The notes beneath the pieces are model-generated. The model had not been told where the DNA came from and made no database searches. It was given only the letters and a program-made list of their open reading frames with translations. A stretch of DNA of 64,000 nt from an uncultured Odoribacter sp. (GTDB lineage: Bacteria > Bacteroidota > Bacteroidia > Bacteroidales > Marinifilaceae): contig CALUKE010000001.1 in NCBI GenBank assembly GCA_944321165.1, positions 310,001 to 374,000 on the forward strand. The letters are read 5' to 3'. Within the stretch, counting starts at the first letter, position 1; every line of letters begins with the position of its first letter. Position numbers and translations under genes: made by a program. Shown piece after piece: positions 37,180 to 46,814 of the stretch.

Positions 37180-39432
37180 TTATTCTTCACTATTGTTATG
37201 ATTGCCTTCCGGTTTTTCACGCGGCTCGCGACGTTCCGGACGTTCACGCCGTTCTCCCCGGTCGTGCCGTTCCCCCCGTTCCCGTCTTTCTCCCCGAGGA
37301 CGTTCCGATCTTTCCGGAGTTCCTTCAGGTTTCGGCAACAAAGCCTTGTGAGACAAACGCAGTTTACCGGTTTTCGGATCGATCTCCAGCAATTTTACCT
37401 GAATACGGTCTCCTTCCTTCAAAACATCTTCCACTTTTTCAATCCGTTTGTAATCGATCTCGGAAACATGCAACAATCCGTCCTTACCCGGCAAAATTTC
37501 AACAAAAGCACCGAAAGGCATGATTGACTTCACGACGCCATCATATACCTCACCCACTTCCGGTTTGGCCACAATCGCACGGATACGGGCCATCGCCTTA
37601 TCAATCGATTCTTTATTGGTAGCGGCAACATCCACAATTCCCTTGTTATCCACCTCTTCGATATTGATGGTAGCACCCGATTTTTCCTGAATATCCTGAA
37701 TGATCTTACCACCAGGACCGATCAACGCACCGATCTGGTCTTTGTCGATGGTAATCGTTACGATACGCGGAGCATGAGGTTTGAGATCCGCACGCGGTGC
37801 CGGCATCGTTTCTGTAATAATATCCATAATATGCATACGTCCCCGTCTTGCCTGCTCCAGTGCCTGTTCCATGATTTCGTAAGACAAACCGTCCACCTTG
37901 ATATCCATCTGTGTTGCCGTGATACCGTCCCGGGTACCGGTTACCTTGAAATCCATATCTCCCAGGTGGTCTTCATCGCCCAGAATATCCGACAAAATAG
38001 CATATTTTTCACAGCCTTTATCGGTGATCAGCCCCATAGCGATACCGGTCACCGGTTTCTTCATCGGTACACCGGCATCCATCAATGCCAACGTTCCGGC
38101 ACATACCGTTGCCATGGAAGAAGATCCGTTCGATTCGAGGATATCCGATACCACTCGTACCGTATAAGGGAATTCTTCCGGAATCATCCGTTTGAGAGCA
38201 CGTAATGCCAAATTACCGTGACCGATTTCCCGACGTCCTACTCCTCGAGAAGCCTTTGCCTCACCGGTAGAGAAAGGCGGGAAATTGTAATGCAACAAAA
38301 AACGTTCTTTCCCCTGAATAGTTGCCTCGTCAACAATTTTCTCATCCAGTTTGGTTCCCAGTGTAACGGTAGACAACGACTGAGTTTCACCACGCGTAAA
38401 GATTGAAGAGCCGTGAGGTCCGGGCAGGTACCCTACTTCACACCAGATCGGACGAATCTGCTCCGTGGTACGGCCGTCCAGACGTACTCCCTCGTCCAGG
38501 ATCATCCGACGCATGGCCTCTTTTTCAACATCATGATAATACCGGCTCACCAACATGGCCTTTTCTACCTGTTGATCCTCCGGAAGCGTTGCCAGGTATT
38601 CAGCCCGCACATTATCCAACAGTTCGCCCCGCAGGTGTTTGTCTGCATTGCACTGACGAGCAACATCGTAAGCTTTCTGATAACATTTGTCCCAGATATC
38701 CTTCCGCAATTCCTCATCGTTGACCTCGTGACAATAAGTCCGTTTCGGTTTACCGACAGCTTCTGCCAGTTCTTTCTGAGCAATACACTGTTCTTTGATG
38801 GCAGCATGGGCAAATTTAATGGCATCCAGCATTTCTTTTTCAGAGACTTCATTCATCTCTCCTTCTACCATCATGATATTTTCATAAGTAGCTCCCACCA
38901 TGATATCCAAATCAGCTTCCTTAAGTGCGGAAGCGGTCGGATTAATGACAAATTCCCCCCGGATACGGGCCACTCTTACTTCGGAAATCGGTCCATGAAA
39001 AGGAATATCGCTGACCGCCAATGCAGCCGAAGCAGCCAATCCGGCCAAAGCATCCGGCATGGATTCTTCGTCTGCCGAATACAGGGTTACCTGTACAAAG
39101 GTCTCTGCATGATAATCATCCGGAAACAAAGGCCGCAAAGCACGATCGACCAGACGAGACACCAAGATTTCATAATCCGAAGACTTTCCTTCCCTCCGGG
39201 TAAACCCACCGGGGAAACGTCCCACTGAGGCAAATTTTTCCTTATAATCTACAGACAAAGGCATAAAATCCACATCCGGTCCTGCTTCCTGAGCAGAAAC
39301 CACAGTCGCAAGCAACATCGTATTGCCCATCTTCAGCATCACAGCACCATCTGCCTGCTTTGCCAGTTTGCCGGTTTCCAGCGTAATTACTCTTCCGTCA
39401 GCCAGAGTAATGTTCTTTTCAATAACGTTCAT
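37180..39432 (-). CDS. pnp: Polyribonucleotide nucleotidyltransferase (PNPase)
   Basis: 750 residues. Phosphorolytic 3'-to-5' exoribonuclease of RNA turnover. Two RNase PH domains are present (first with [11 protein letters not shown], second with [20 protein letters not shown] and the [19 protein letters not shown] catalytic stretch). They are followed by a KH domain ([17 protein letters not shown]) and an S1 domain ([18 protein letters not shown]). The last 50 or so residues are an unusual low-complexity tail of Arg, Glu and Gly (RGE/RER repeats), which could contact RNA or other proteins. It lies downstream of rpsO, the classical pairing. Confidence 0.96.
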   Translation of the reverse strand: MNVIEKNITLADGRVITLETGKLAKQADGAVMLKMGNTMLLATVVSAQEAGPDVDFMPLSVDYKEKFASVGRFPGGFTRREGKSSDYEILVSRLVDRALRPLFPDDYHAETFVQVTLYSADEESMPDALAGLAASAALAVSDIPFHGPISEVRVARIRGEFVINPTASALKEADLDIMVGATYENIMMVEGEMNEVSEKEMLDAIKFAHAAIKEQCIAQKELAEAVGKPKRTYCHEVNDEELRKDIWDKCYQKAYDVARQCNADKHLRGELLDNVRAEYLATLPEDQQVEKAMLVSRYYHDVEKEAMRRMILDEGVRLDGRTTEQIRPIWCEVGYLPGPHGSSIFTRGETQSLSTVTLGTKLDEKIVDEATIQGKERFLLHYNFPPFSTGEAKASRGVGRREIGHGNLALRALKRMIPEEFPYTVRVVSDILESNGSSSMATVCAGTLALMDAGVPMKKPVTGIAMGLITDKGCEKYAILSDILGDEDHLGDMDFKVTGTRDGITATQMDIKVDGLSYEIMEQALEQARRGRMHIMDIITETMPAPRADLKPHAPRIVTITIDKDQIGALIGPGGKIIQDIQEKSGATINIEEVDNKGIVDVAATNKESIDKAMARIRAIVAKPEVGEVYDGVVKSIMPFGAFVEILPGKDGLLHVSEIDYKRIEKVEDVLKEGDRIQVKLLEIDPKTGKLRLSHKALLPKPEGTPERSERPRGERRERGERHDRGERRERPERREPREKPEGNHNNSEE

Positions 39433-39477
39433 AACAAATTAACGGTTAAAATAAAATTTTAACGGAATTCTTTTTTC

Positions 39478-39494
39478 GGAGGGAGGAGGGAGGA
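39478..39494 (+). other. G-rich tract in the pnp leader
   Basis: Four closely spaced G-runs (GGAGGGAGGAGGGAGGA) on the plus strand, so the pnp leader RNA would carry the complementary pyrimidine tract. Located between the rpsO terminator and the pnp start. Confidence 0.6.
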
Positions 39495-39500
39495 TAGAAA

Positions 39501-39524
39501 CAAGCCCGGCTATCACCGGGCTTG
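39501..39524 (-). terminator. Terminator or attenuator hairpin between rpsO and pnp
   Basis: CAAGCCCGG (39501-39509) and CCGGGCTTG (39516-39524), 6-base loop. Only a short T-run follows, so read-through into pnp is plausible. Confidence 0.7.
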
Positions 39525-39536
39525 GGAAAACGTATT

Positions 39537-39806
39537 TTATTTACGTATGTTCAAAGCTTTGATAATAGCACGATATCTTTCAATGTCGCGGTCTTTCAAA
39601 TAGTCAAGCAATGCCCGGCGTTTTCCAACTAATTTGATCAATGCTTTCTGAGTACCGAAATCTTTGTGATTGGCCTTCAGATGTTCTGTCAAATGATTGA
39701 TACGGTAGGAAAATAAAGCTATCTGAGATTCCGCAGAACCAGTATCTTTATTAGACTTCCCGTACTGAGAAAAAAGTTCTTCTTTTTTTTCTGCTGTTAA
39801 ATACAT
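39537..39806 (-). CDS. rpsO: 30S ribosomal protein S15
   Basis: 89 residues, the standard length. Binds 16S rRNA in the platform of the small subunit. The family core is evident: GSAESQIALFSYRINHLTEHL, then KALIKLVGKRRALLDYL and YRAIIKALNIRK at the end. It has a strong promoter of its own (39848-39878) and is followed by pnp after a hairpin. Confidence 0.97.
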   Translation of the reverse strand: MYLTAEKKEELFSQYGKSNKDTGSAESQIALFSYRINHLTEHLKANHKDFGTQKALIKLVGKRRALLDYLKDRDIERYRAIIKALNIRK

Positions 39807-39847
39807 GGTTTTTAATTCTTTAAATGATTAATATCGTTAAAACGCCG

Positions 39848-39878
39848 CAAAGATAGAGTTTATTCTTGAAATTACAAA
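39848..39878 (-). promoter_or_regulatory. Promoter of rpsO
   Basis: On the minus strand TTTG (39875-39878), 19 bp, TATCTTTG (39848-39855), an exact consensus match. Leader of about 35 bases. Confidence 0.85.
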
Positions 39879-39982
39879 AAAATGACAAAGCAATTCCTGT
39901 AAAAAATACACCTTTTTTTCTTCCTTCAAATGAATAACAAAAGAAAGGAGAAGCCTTCCAAGCATTCTACTGAAAATATTCT

Positions 39983-39990
39983 TACATTTG
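39983..39990 (+). promoter_or_regulatory. Promoter -7 box for the DUF1573 pair and mutS2
   Basis: TACATTTG matches TAnnTTTG. No good -33 box. The leader would be about 25 bases. Confidence 0.5.
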
Positions 39991-40022
39991 TGGGTTTTTA
40001 AGACACAACAGAATCACAACGA

Positions 40023-41078
40023 ATGAAAAGATTTATTGTTTTATGGGTATTTTTTATTCCCAGTCTGCTATTTGCCCAAAAGGCCAGAATCGAATTTTTT
40101 ACGACATCCCACAATTTCGGAACTATTTCTGAAAAAGGAGGGAATGTCACCGTGGATTTCAATTTCAAAAACACGGGAAAAGTCCCGTTGATTCTGAGAA
40201 ATGTACGTTCGGGCTGTGGATGTACAATTCTGGAATGGGACAAGCGACCGGTAGCCCCAGGCGACACCAGCAGTATCAAAGTTGCTTTCGATCCTTTAGA
40301 CCGCCCCGGAACCTTTGTAAAAAGCATTGCTGTCAATTCGAATGCCTCCAATTCTGTTGTTACCCTGACCATTCGGGGGAATGTCTCCCGTGAGCCGGCC
40401 GGACCTTACGATGCCTACAAATACGACATCGATGGAATCAAATTGACCGGCAAGACGATCCAGCTGGGAACAATCACCCGGACACAAGTGGTCGAACGCC
40501 AAATCGAAATGATCAATAGCAATCAGCAGCCGGCCACCATTCAGGCAAGTTCAGCATCCCCTCACCTGAAAGTCCAGGCAGAGCCAACCACTTTAGCTAA
40601 AAATCAAAAAGGTACGATCACTCTCCAATACGATGCCTCCCAAAAAGACGACTGGGGGTTTGTCACCGACAAAATTCAGGTAAAGGTAAATGACCACACA
40701 GAAGGGAATATTATTGTTGCGGCCACCCTCAGTGAAGATTTTTCCCAATACAAGGGAGATTTTTCAACGGCACCGATTTTCTCCTTGTCGGAAAATGAAT
40801 ATGTCATGAACAACCTGGAAACGAATCACACTTATCATCACGAATTTTACATTCAAAATACCGGACAATCGGAATTAATCATTCGTAAAATAAATACCTC
40901 CGATGAGAATATTTCGGTAAACACATCGAAAAAAATCATCAAACCGGGGAAAAAGGTCAAAGTTCACGTCAGCCTGACCACCGGCAAGGCTGAAAAAATG
41001 ATTAAAATCATTCAGTTCATCACTAACGACCCGCAAAACTCCAGTGTCACCTATCAAATCACCGGTCACTTGAAATAA
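40023..41078 (+). CDS. DUF1573-type exported protein, copy 1
   Basis: 351 residues with a signal peptide (cleavage near LFAQK). Built of about three Ig-like (ASH/DUF1573) domains. The first carries the family signature SGCGCTILEW near residue 63, preceded by HNFGTISEKGG, a typical DUF1573 opening. The later domains lack the CGCT cysteines. Periplasmic or surface location is likely, and the role is unknown. It is followed 12 bp later by a second protein of the same architecture. Overlap with a common promoter makes the two and mutS2 one transcript, probably by chance of order. Confidence 0.85.
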   Translation: MKRFIVLWVFFIPSLLFAQKARIEFFTTSHNFGTISEKGGNVTVDFNFKNTGKVPLILRNVRSGCGCTILEWDKRPVAPGDTSSIKVAFDPLDRPGTFVKSIAVNSNASNSVVTLTIRGNVSREPAGPYDAYKYDIDGIKLTGKTIQLGTITRTQVVERQIEMINSNQQPATIQASSASPHLKVQAEPTTLAKNQKGTITLQYDASQKDDWGFVTDKIQVKVNDHTEGNIIVAATLSEDFSQYKGDFSTAPIFSLSENEYVMNNLETNHTYHHEFYIQNTGQSELIIRKINTSDENISVNTSKKIIKPGKKVKVHVSLTTGKAEKMIKIIQFITNDPQNSSVTYQITGHLK

Positions 41079-41090
41079 ACATTCAAACAT

Positions 41091-42161
41091 ATGAAACACT
41101 ATATTTCACTCATCTGCTGTCTATTTTTTGCAAACGCCCTGTTTTCACAAGGAGTTATTAAAGTAGAACAACCCAATCTGACATTCAAAAATCTACAGGC
41201 CGATGATCAGCCCATGACGGTAAGTTATACTATACAGAATACCGGCAACCAACCGGTTCTAATCCACCGAATCACTCCCATGACCAGTCTCTTGACTGCC
41301 GACTGGCCCCACGATCCATTGCTCCCCGGTAAGAGTTGCGAACTCAAAATCACTTTTACCCCCATGCAGCTACAGGAAAAATTCAATATGCGTATTCTGG
41401 TTTACAGCAATACCAAAGTCAATCGGACAGAACTGACCCTCTCCGGAAATCTGGTAGACAATCCGACAAAGCCCTATTTACTGTATAAATACAATATGAA
41501 CGGTTTAAGATTCAAAAATAACAGTATCAATTTTGGGAAAGTCTATACCTGGCAAACCGTATCCGATACGATTGAATATTACAACACATTGAAAAAAACC
41601 GTTAAACTGGGAGCCTTATACGATCTCCCTTATTTTCAGACGGTCTTCATACCGGAAGAAGTAGCTCCTGGAAAAAAAGGCAAAATAATCTTAACCTTAG
41701 ATGCAACCAAGAAAAACGACTACGGATATTTTTACGAACCGTTACTTCTTTCTGTAAACGGAGAAAAAGTATACAACAACCGACTCTCTGTCATGGCCGA
41801 ACTCCGGGAAGACTTCAGTCAATTGAGCGAACAGGAACTGGCTAATGCCCCGGTCGCCACCTTCGACAAAAAAGAATGTAATTTCGGAGAGATAAAACCC
41901 AACAGTAAAACTCATTGCGACTTTCTGCTGACTAATACCGGAAAAAGGCCGTTGTTCATCCGAAAGACAAAAACCACTTGTGGCTGTACAGCAGTTACCT
42001 TGGGAAAACAGGAAGTGCCGGCCGGACAATCGACCACTCTCCGAATCACATTCGACTCAGAGGGGAAATTCGGACGTCAGCACAAAACCATCACCGTCAT
42101 CACCAATGATCCTAAAAATCCGGAGACGACACTGACCATCAACGGAAGCATCAAAAAATAA
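41091..42161 (+). CDS. DUF1573-type exported protein, copy 2
   Basis: 356 residues, signal peptide ending at ALFSQG. It is a paralogue of the preceding protein: the middle domains align (NPTKPYLLYKYNMNGLRFKN versus GPYDAYKYDIDGIKLTG in copy 1, both ending in an EDFSQ segment). Here the CGCT cysteine signature is in the last domain (KTTCGCTAVTLG near residue 300) and is missing from the first, the reverse of copy 1. Function unknown. The mutS2 gene starts 12 bp after it. Confidence 0.85.
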   Translation: MKHYISLICCLFFANALFSQGVIKVEQPNLTFKNLQADDQPMTVSYTIQNTGNQPVLIHRITPMTSLLTADWPHDPLLPGKSCELKITFTPMQLQEKFNMRILVYSNTKVNRTELTLSGNLVDNPTKPYLLYKYNMNGLRFKNNSINFGKVYTWQTVSDTIEYYNTLKKTVKLGALYDLPYFQTVFIPEEVAPGKKGKIILTLDATKKNDYGYFYEPLLLSVNGEKVYNNRLSVMAELREDFSQLSEQELANAPVATFDKKECNFGEIKPNSKTHCDFLLTNTGKRPLFIRKTKTTCGCTAVTLGKQEVPAGQSTTLRITFDSEGKFGRQHKTITVITNDPKNPETTLTINGSIKK

Positions 42162-42173
42162 AAATAGAAACAC

Positions 42174-44657
42174 ATGGTTTATCCGGAAAATTTCGAAACA
42201 AAAATCAAATTTGATAAAATCAGACAATACCTCCAGAAAAATTGTCTAAGCGACATGGGCAGATCATTGGTAGATGCCATGCAATTTTCTGCCGATCCCG
42301 ATGAAATCCGGACCAAACTTGAAGAAACCCGGGAATTCATGTCTATTCTGAAAGAAGAGGAGCCATTTCCTGGAGATCATTTTAATGATGCCCGCCCGTT
42401 TCTAAACAAGATACGGATAGAAGGACTATTTCTGGAAATTGCCGAAATGGTCGCTCTCAAACATTCGCTGGAATCTCTGACAGCCATCGTCCGTTTCTTT
42501 CATGGGAAAAACGAACACTACCCCCATCTGACAGCCCTCGCCGGAGAGATACAACTGTTTCCATACGTTTTGCAGCGTCTGGACTCCATCGTTTCAAGAC
42601 ACGGAACCATCAAAGATACAGCCTCCCCGGAACTCAACGATATCCGCCATCGTCTTCAACGCAAACAGGCCGGCATATCCCGACGGATGCAGGCTCTTCT
42701 ACAACAGGCGCAAAGCGAGGGATGGGCAGAAAAAGACACAGCAATCGCTATCCGAGACGGACGGATGGTTATTCCGGTACCTTCCGCCTATAAAAGAAAA
42801 ATCAACGGGATTGTACATGATGAATCAGCCACTGGCAAAACCTCCTATATCGAACCCGTCGAAATTGTTGAAACCAACAATGAAATCCGGGAACTGGAAC
42901 TCGAGGAAAAACGGGAAATCACACGTATTCTACGACGTTTTGCAGAAGAATTACGTCCTTACGTCGATGATCTTATTCCAGCCTATGATTTTCTGGCTTA
43001 CATCGACTTCGTACGTGCCAAGGCCTCCTTTTCCCTGTACATAGAAGCAAGCGTCCCTGTTTTCAGCGAACGCCCGGAAATGTTCTGGTACGAAGCCCGC
43101 CATCCCTTGTTATGGCTCAGTTTGAAAAACAGCGACAAAAAAATTGTTCCCTTAAAAATCGAAATCGATGAAATTCAACGCATCATTCTGATTTCCGGAC
43201 CGAATGCCGGAGGAAAATCCGTCTGCCTGCAAACCACCGGTCTGCTGCAATACATGTTTCAATGCGGTTTGCCGGTTCCTGTCAGCGAAGCCAGCCGTTT
43301 CGGTATTTTCCAGAAAATACTCATTGACATGGGGGATGAACAATCCATAGAAAACGACCTGAGTACTTACAGTTCGCACCTAATCAATATGAAAAACTTT
43401 CTCCGTTACGGAGATCCCAATACTCTCATATTAATCGACGAATTCGGAAGCGGTACGGAACCCATGCTGGGTGGAGCCATTGCAGAAGCCATTCTGAAAG
43501 GACTCAATCAAAAACAGGTCAAAGGAGTTATCACAACCCATTATACGAACTTAAAACACCTGGCAGCAGAAACTCCCGGCATCGAAAACGGAGCCATGCT
43601 TTACGACAGCCACCGAATGCTGCCTCTATTCGAACTCAGCATCGGCAAACCCGGCTCCTCTTTTGCTTTCGAAATTGCCAAAAAAATTGGACTCCCCCAA
43701 GAAATTCTCGAAGATGCAGCCTCCAAAATCGGCGAAGAACATATCAATTACGACAAACACCTGAAAGACATCGCCCGAGACAAACGTTATTGGGAAGAGA
43801 AGCGAAGAAAGATTCACGAAAATGAAAAACGCCTCGATGAAGTAGTAACTAAATACGACCAGGAACTGAAAGAAGTCTCCCGCATGCGCAAGGAAATCAT
43901 CCAGGAAGCCCAACAAAAAGCCCAGGAGATCATCCATGCTGCAAACAAAACCATCGAACAGACCATCCGGGAAATTCGTGAAAACCAAGCCGAGAAAACA
44001 AAAACACGAGAAATACGGCAAAAAATGGAAGCCGAAAAGAACCGTTTACTTTCCGAAGAAGAAAGCGCCGAAGAAGAAAGAATTCGTAAAAAAATGGAAA
44101 AACTGCAAAACCGGGAAAGGAATAAACGCAACAAAACCAAGTCCATCAGTCCATCCATTGCCACAGAAACAAAACCGGTCGCCACTCTGTTCCAGAAAGG
44201 AGAATTTGTCCAACTTCCCAATAATGCTGTCGGTGAAATACTGGAAATCAACGACAAAAATGCCATCATTGCCCTTGGCAATCTGAGAAGTAGCGTCAAA
44301 TTATCTCTCTTAAAGAAGGCCTCCGCCAGTCAAGCAAAAAAAATGGTCCGAACCCAGGTTCAACCTTCCTACGCCAATATCCGGGAAAACATCAGCCAAA
44401 AACGTTTCGATTTCAAACCGGATATCGACCTGAGAGGAATGCGAGGAGAAGAAGCCCTGCAAAAAGTGATCACCTTTCTCGACGATGCCGTCATGCTCAA
44501 CTACAAAGAGGTACGTATCCTACACGGTACAGGAACAGGCGCCTTGCGCCAGCTCATCCGTCAATACCTCAGCACCAATCCCCTGGTTGCCTCCTACGGA
44601 GACGAACAGGTTCAGCTGGGTGGTGCCGGCATCACCGTCGTCAAGCTGGACATATAA
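42174..44657 (+). CDS. mutS2: Endonuclease MutS2
   Basis: 827 residues. MutS-family ATPase without the mismatch-recognition domain, with a C-terminal Smr nuclease domain. In other bacteria it suppresses homologous recombination or rescues collided ribosomes. Walker A is SGPNAGGKSVCLQT (about 340) and the Walker B region LILIDEFGSGTEP (about 418). A long charged coiled coil (about 530-650) follows, then the Smr domain (DLRGMRGEEALQKV, HGTGTGALRQLIRQYL). It ends 13 bp before the converging kdsA gene, with no obvious terminator between. Confidence 0.95.
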   Translation: MVYPENFETKIKFDKIRQYLQKNCLSDMGRSLVDAMQFSADPDEIRTKLEETREFMSILKEEEPFPGDHFNDARPFLNKIRIEGLFLEIAEMVALKHSLESLTAIVRFFHGKNEHYPHLTALAGEIQLFPYVLQRLDSIVSRHGTIKDTASPELNDIRHRLQRKQAGISRRMQALLQQAQSEGWAEKDTAIAIRDGRMVIPVPSAYKRKINGIVHDESATGKTSYIEPVEIVETNNEIRELELEEKREITRILRRFAEELRPYVDDLIPAYDFLAYIDFVRAKASFSLYIEASVPVFSERPEMFWYEARHPLLWLSLKNSDKKIVPLKIEIDEIQRIILISGPNAGGKSVCLQTTGLLQYMFQCGLPVPVSEASRFGIFQKILIDMGDEQSIENDLSTYSSHLINMKNFLRYGDPNTLILIDEFGSGTEPMLGGAIAEAILKGLNQKQVKGVITTHYTNLKHLAAETPGIENGAMLYDSHRMLPLFELSIGKPGSSFAFEIAKKIGLPQEILEDAASKIGEEHINYDKHLKDIARDKRYWEEKRRKIHENEKRLDEVVTKYDQELKEVSRMRKEIIQEAQQKAQEIIHAANKTIEQTIREIRENQAEKTKTREIRQKMEAEKNRLLSEEESAEEERIRKKMEKLQNRERNKRNKTKSISPSIATETKPVATLFQKGEFVQLPNNAVGEILEINDKNAIIALGNLRSSVKLSLLKKASASQAKKMVRTQVQPSYANIRENISQKRFDFKPDIDLRGMRGEEALQKVITFLDDAVMLNYKEVRILHGTGTGALRQLIRQYLSTNPLVASYGDEQVQLGGAGITVVKLDI

Positions 44658-44670
44658 TAGCTGGAAGATC

Positions 44671-45474
44671 TTACAACGCTTTCCGGATACGAACCAATTT
44701 TTCCAATAGCCCCTCCAACAAATCCAAACGTAACATATTGGCTCCGTCTGATTTTGCATGTTGAGGTTCCGGGTGGGTTTCGATAAACAGTCCGTCAGCC
44801 CCCACGGCAATCGCTGCCTTGGCAATCGTTTCAATCAATTCCGGACGTCCTCCGGTCACTCCACAGCTCTGGTTCGGCTGTTGCAGAGAATGGGTGGCGT
44901 CGACAACGACCGGACAGCGACATCCTTCCTGCATGATCTTTACTCCCCGGTAATCGACCACCAGGTCCTGATATCCGAAAGTTGTCCCCCGCTCAGTGAC
45001 CATCACATTTTCATTGCCAGAATCCCGCACCTTATCAACCGCATAATGCATGGCCTCGGGTGACAGGAACTGTCCTTTCTTGATATTCACCACCCGGCCG
45101 GTCTGAGCAGCAGCCACCAAAAGATCTGTCTGTCGGCACAAGAAAGCCGGAATCTGCAGGATATCCACATATTCGGCCGCCATCACCGCATCTTCCGGAC
45201 TATGAATATCCGTCACAACCGGGATCTGAAAATCTTTTCGAATCTTGGCCAGAATCTTCAAAGCCTTTTCATCCCCTATTCCCGTAAAGGAATCCAAGCG
45301 GGAACGATTGGCTTTTTTAAACGAACCTTTGAATACATAAGGAATTCCCCATTTATCCGTCAGTTCAGAAATATATTCCGCAATTTCCAATGCCATTTTC
45401 TCACCTTCAATTACACAAGGTCCGGCCAACAGAAAAAACATCTCTTTTCCCGTTATTTCATTCCATATCTTCAT
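44671..45474 (-). CDS. kdsA: 3-deoxy-8-phosphooctulonate synthase (KDO-8-P synthase)
   Basis: 267 residues. Condenses phosphoenolpyruvate and arabinose-5-phosphate to KDO-8-phosphate for the lipopolysaccharide inner core. Signatures are LLAGPCVIEGE, YVFKGSFKKANRSRLDSF, VTDIHSPEDA, QIPAFLCRQTDLL and FIETHPEP. It starts 18 bp after rarA on the same strand, so they share a transcript. The rest of KDO synthesis is not in the window. Confidence 0.95.
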   Translation of the reverse strand: MKIWNEITGKEMFFLLAGPCVIEGEKMALEIAEYISELTDKWGIPYVFKGSFKKANRSRLDSFTGIGDEKALKILAKIRKDFQIPVVTDIHSPEDAVMAAEYVDILQIPAFLCRQTDLLVAAAQTGRVVNIKKGQFLSPEAMHYAVDKVRDSGNENVMVTERGTTFGYQDLVVDYRGVKIMQEGCRCPVVVDATHSLQQPNQSCGVTGGRPELIETIAKAAIAVGADGLFIETHPEPQHAKSDGANMLRLDLLEGLLEKLVRIRKAL

Positions 45475-45492
45475 AAATTCTACGCTTTGATT

Positions 45493-46767
45493 TTACTTAT
45501 ATTTTTTCTTCCACCAGGCTTTCAACCGCTCCAAAATTTTTGCCTCAGCAGCATTGGCCTGAGGATAATAGAACACTTTCTGTTTCAATTCTTCCGGCAT
45601 AAATTCCATTTCCACGAAATTCCCCGGATAATCATGAGCATACTTATAATCTTTACCGTAATTCAATTCTTTCATCAATTTTGTCGGCGCATTGCGTAAA
45701 TATAAGGGCACCTGTACGTTACCGGTCTGCCGCACAGTCCCCAAGGCCGCATCAATAGCCAGATAAGCCGAATTACTTTTGGGCGAGGTTGCCAAATAGA
45801 TCACACATTCCGACAAAGGGATTCGAGCTTCAGGCATACCGATCTTATGAATGATATCAAAACAGGCATTTGCCAGCAACATCGCATTCGGATTCGCCAA
45901 ACCGATATCCTCGGATGCAGAGATCAACAAACGACGGGCAATAAATTTAGGATCTTCCCCTCCTTCCAGCATGCGGGCCATGTAATACAAAGCAGCATTC
46001 GGATCACTCCCTCGGATCGATTTGATCATCGCAGAAATGATATCATAATGTTGCTCCCCATCCTTATCATACATCAAAGGATTTTCCTGCAACTCTTTCC
46101 GAACGGTATCGTTATCGATAACTATCTCCGGACCGATTTGAGCATTTACCACCAGCTCCAAAATATTCAAGAGTTTCCGGGCATCTCCACCACTGTAAGA
46201 AATCAATGCTTCTTTTTCACGAACAATAATATTCTTTTCTTTCAGATAAAAATCCTGGGTAATGGCCCGTTCAAGCAAATGCTCCAGATCCGCCTTTTCC
46301 TGAGCCTTCAGCACATAGACCTGACAACGGGACAACAAAGGTGAAATCACCTCAAAGGAAGGATTTTCCGTTGTCGCACCGATCAAAGTCACCGTTCCCT
46401 TTTCAACTGCCGCCAACAATGAATCTTGTTGGGATTTGGAAAAGCGATGAATTTCATCGATAAAAAGAATCGGAGGAGGAGTATTGAAAAAATGCTGATT
46501 TTCAGCTTTCTGAATCACCTCTCGAACATCTTTGACTCCCGAGTTTACTGCACTCAACACATAAAACGGACGTTTCAATTGCTCTGCAATGATCATGGCC
46601 AGCGTCGTCTTGCCAACCCCCGGAGGCCCCCACAGAATAAAAGAAGACAGCACTCCCGATTCTATCATTTTGCGCAACACCTTTCCCGGCCCCACCAAAT
46701 GCTGCTGGCCGACATAATCCTCCAATGTCCGCGGTCTCAATCGTTCTGCTAAAGGTTTGTTTTCCAT
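45493..46767 (-). CDS. rarA: Replication-associated recombination protein A (AAA ATPase)
   Basis: 424 residues from the ATG at 46767. A longer frame starts at 46809 but the promoter -7 box at 46790-46797 lies inside that extension. RarA/MgsA acts at stalled replication forks and binds SSB. RPRTLEDYVGQQHL starts the domain. Walker A is GPPGVGKTTLA and Walker B ILFIDEIHRF, with ATTENPSFEV sensor 1 and a C-terminal tetramerisation region (IARRLLISASEDIGLANPNA). kdsA follows. Confidence 0.94.
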   Translation of the reverse strand: MENKPLAERLRPRTLEDYVGQQHLVGPGKVLRKMIESGVLSSFILWGPPGVGKTTLAMIIAEQLKRPFYVLSAVNSGVKDVREVIQKAENQHFFNTPPPILFIDEIHRFSKSQQDSLLAAVEKGTVTLIGATTENPSFEVISPLLSRCQVYVLKAQEKADLEHLLERAITQDFYLKEKNIIVREKEALISYSGGDARKLLNILELVVNAQIGPEIVIDNDTVRKELQENPLMYDKDGEQHYDIISAMIKSIRGSDPNAALYYMARMLEGGEDPKFIARRLLISASEDIGLANPNAMLLANACFDIIHKIGMPEARIPLSECVIYLATSPKSNSAYLAIDAALGTVRQTGNVQVPLYLRNAPTKLMKELNYGKDYKYAHDYPGNFVEMEFMPEELKQKVFYYPQANAAEAKILERLKAWWKKKYK

Positions 46768-46789
46768 AAAAAAAATCCGTATCTCTCTG

Positions 46790-46797
46790 CAAAGATA
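46790..46797 (-). promoter_or_regulatory. Promoter -7 box for rarA
   Basis: TATCTTTG on the minus strand, overlapping the gap after the helicase gene. A GTTT is found at 46817-46820 with 19 bp spacing, one or two mismatches from TTTG. Confidence 0.6.
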
Positions 46798-46814
46798 GGG
46801 AGAACTCATGAATT

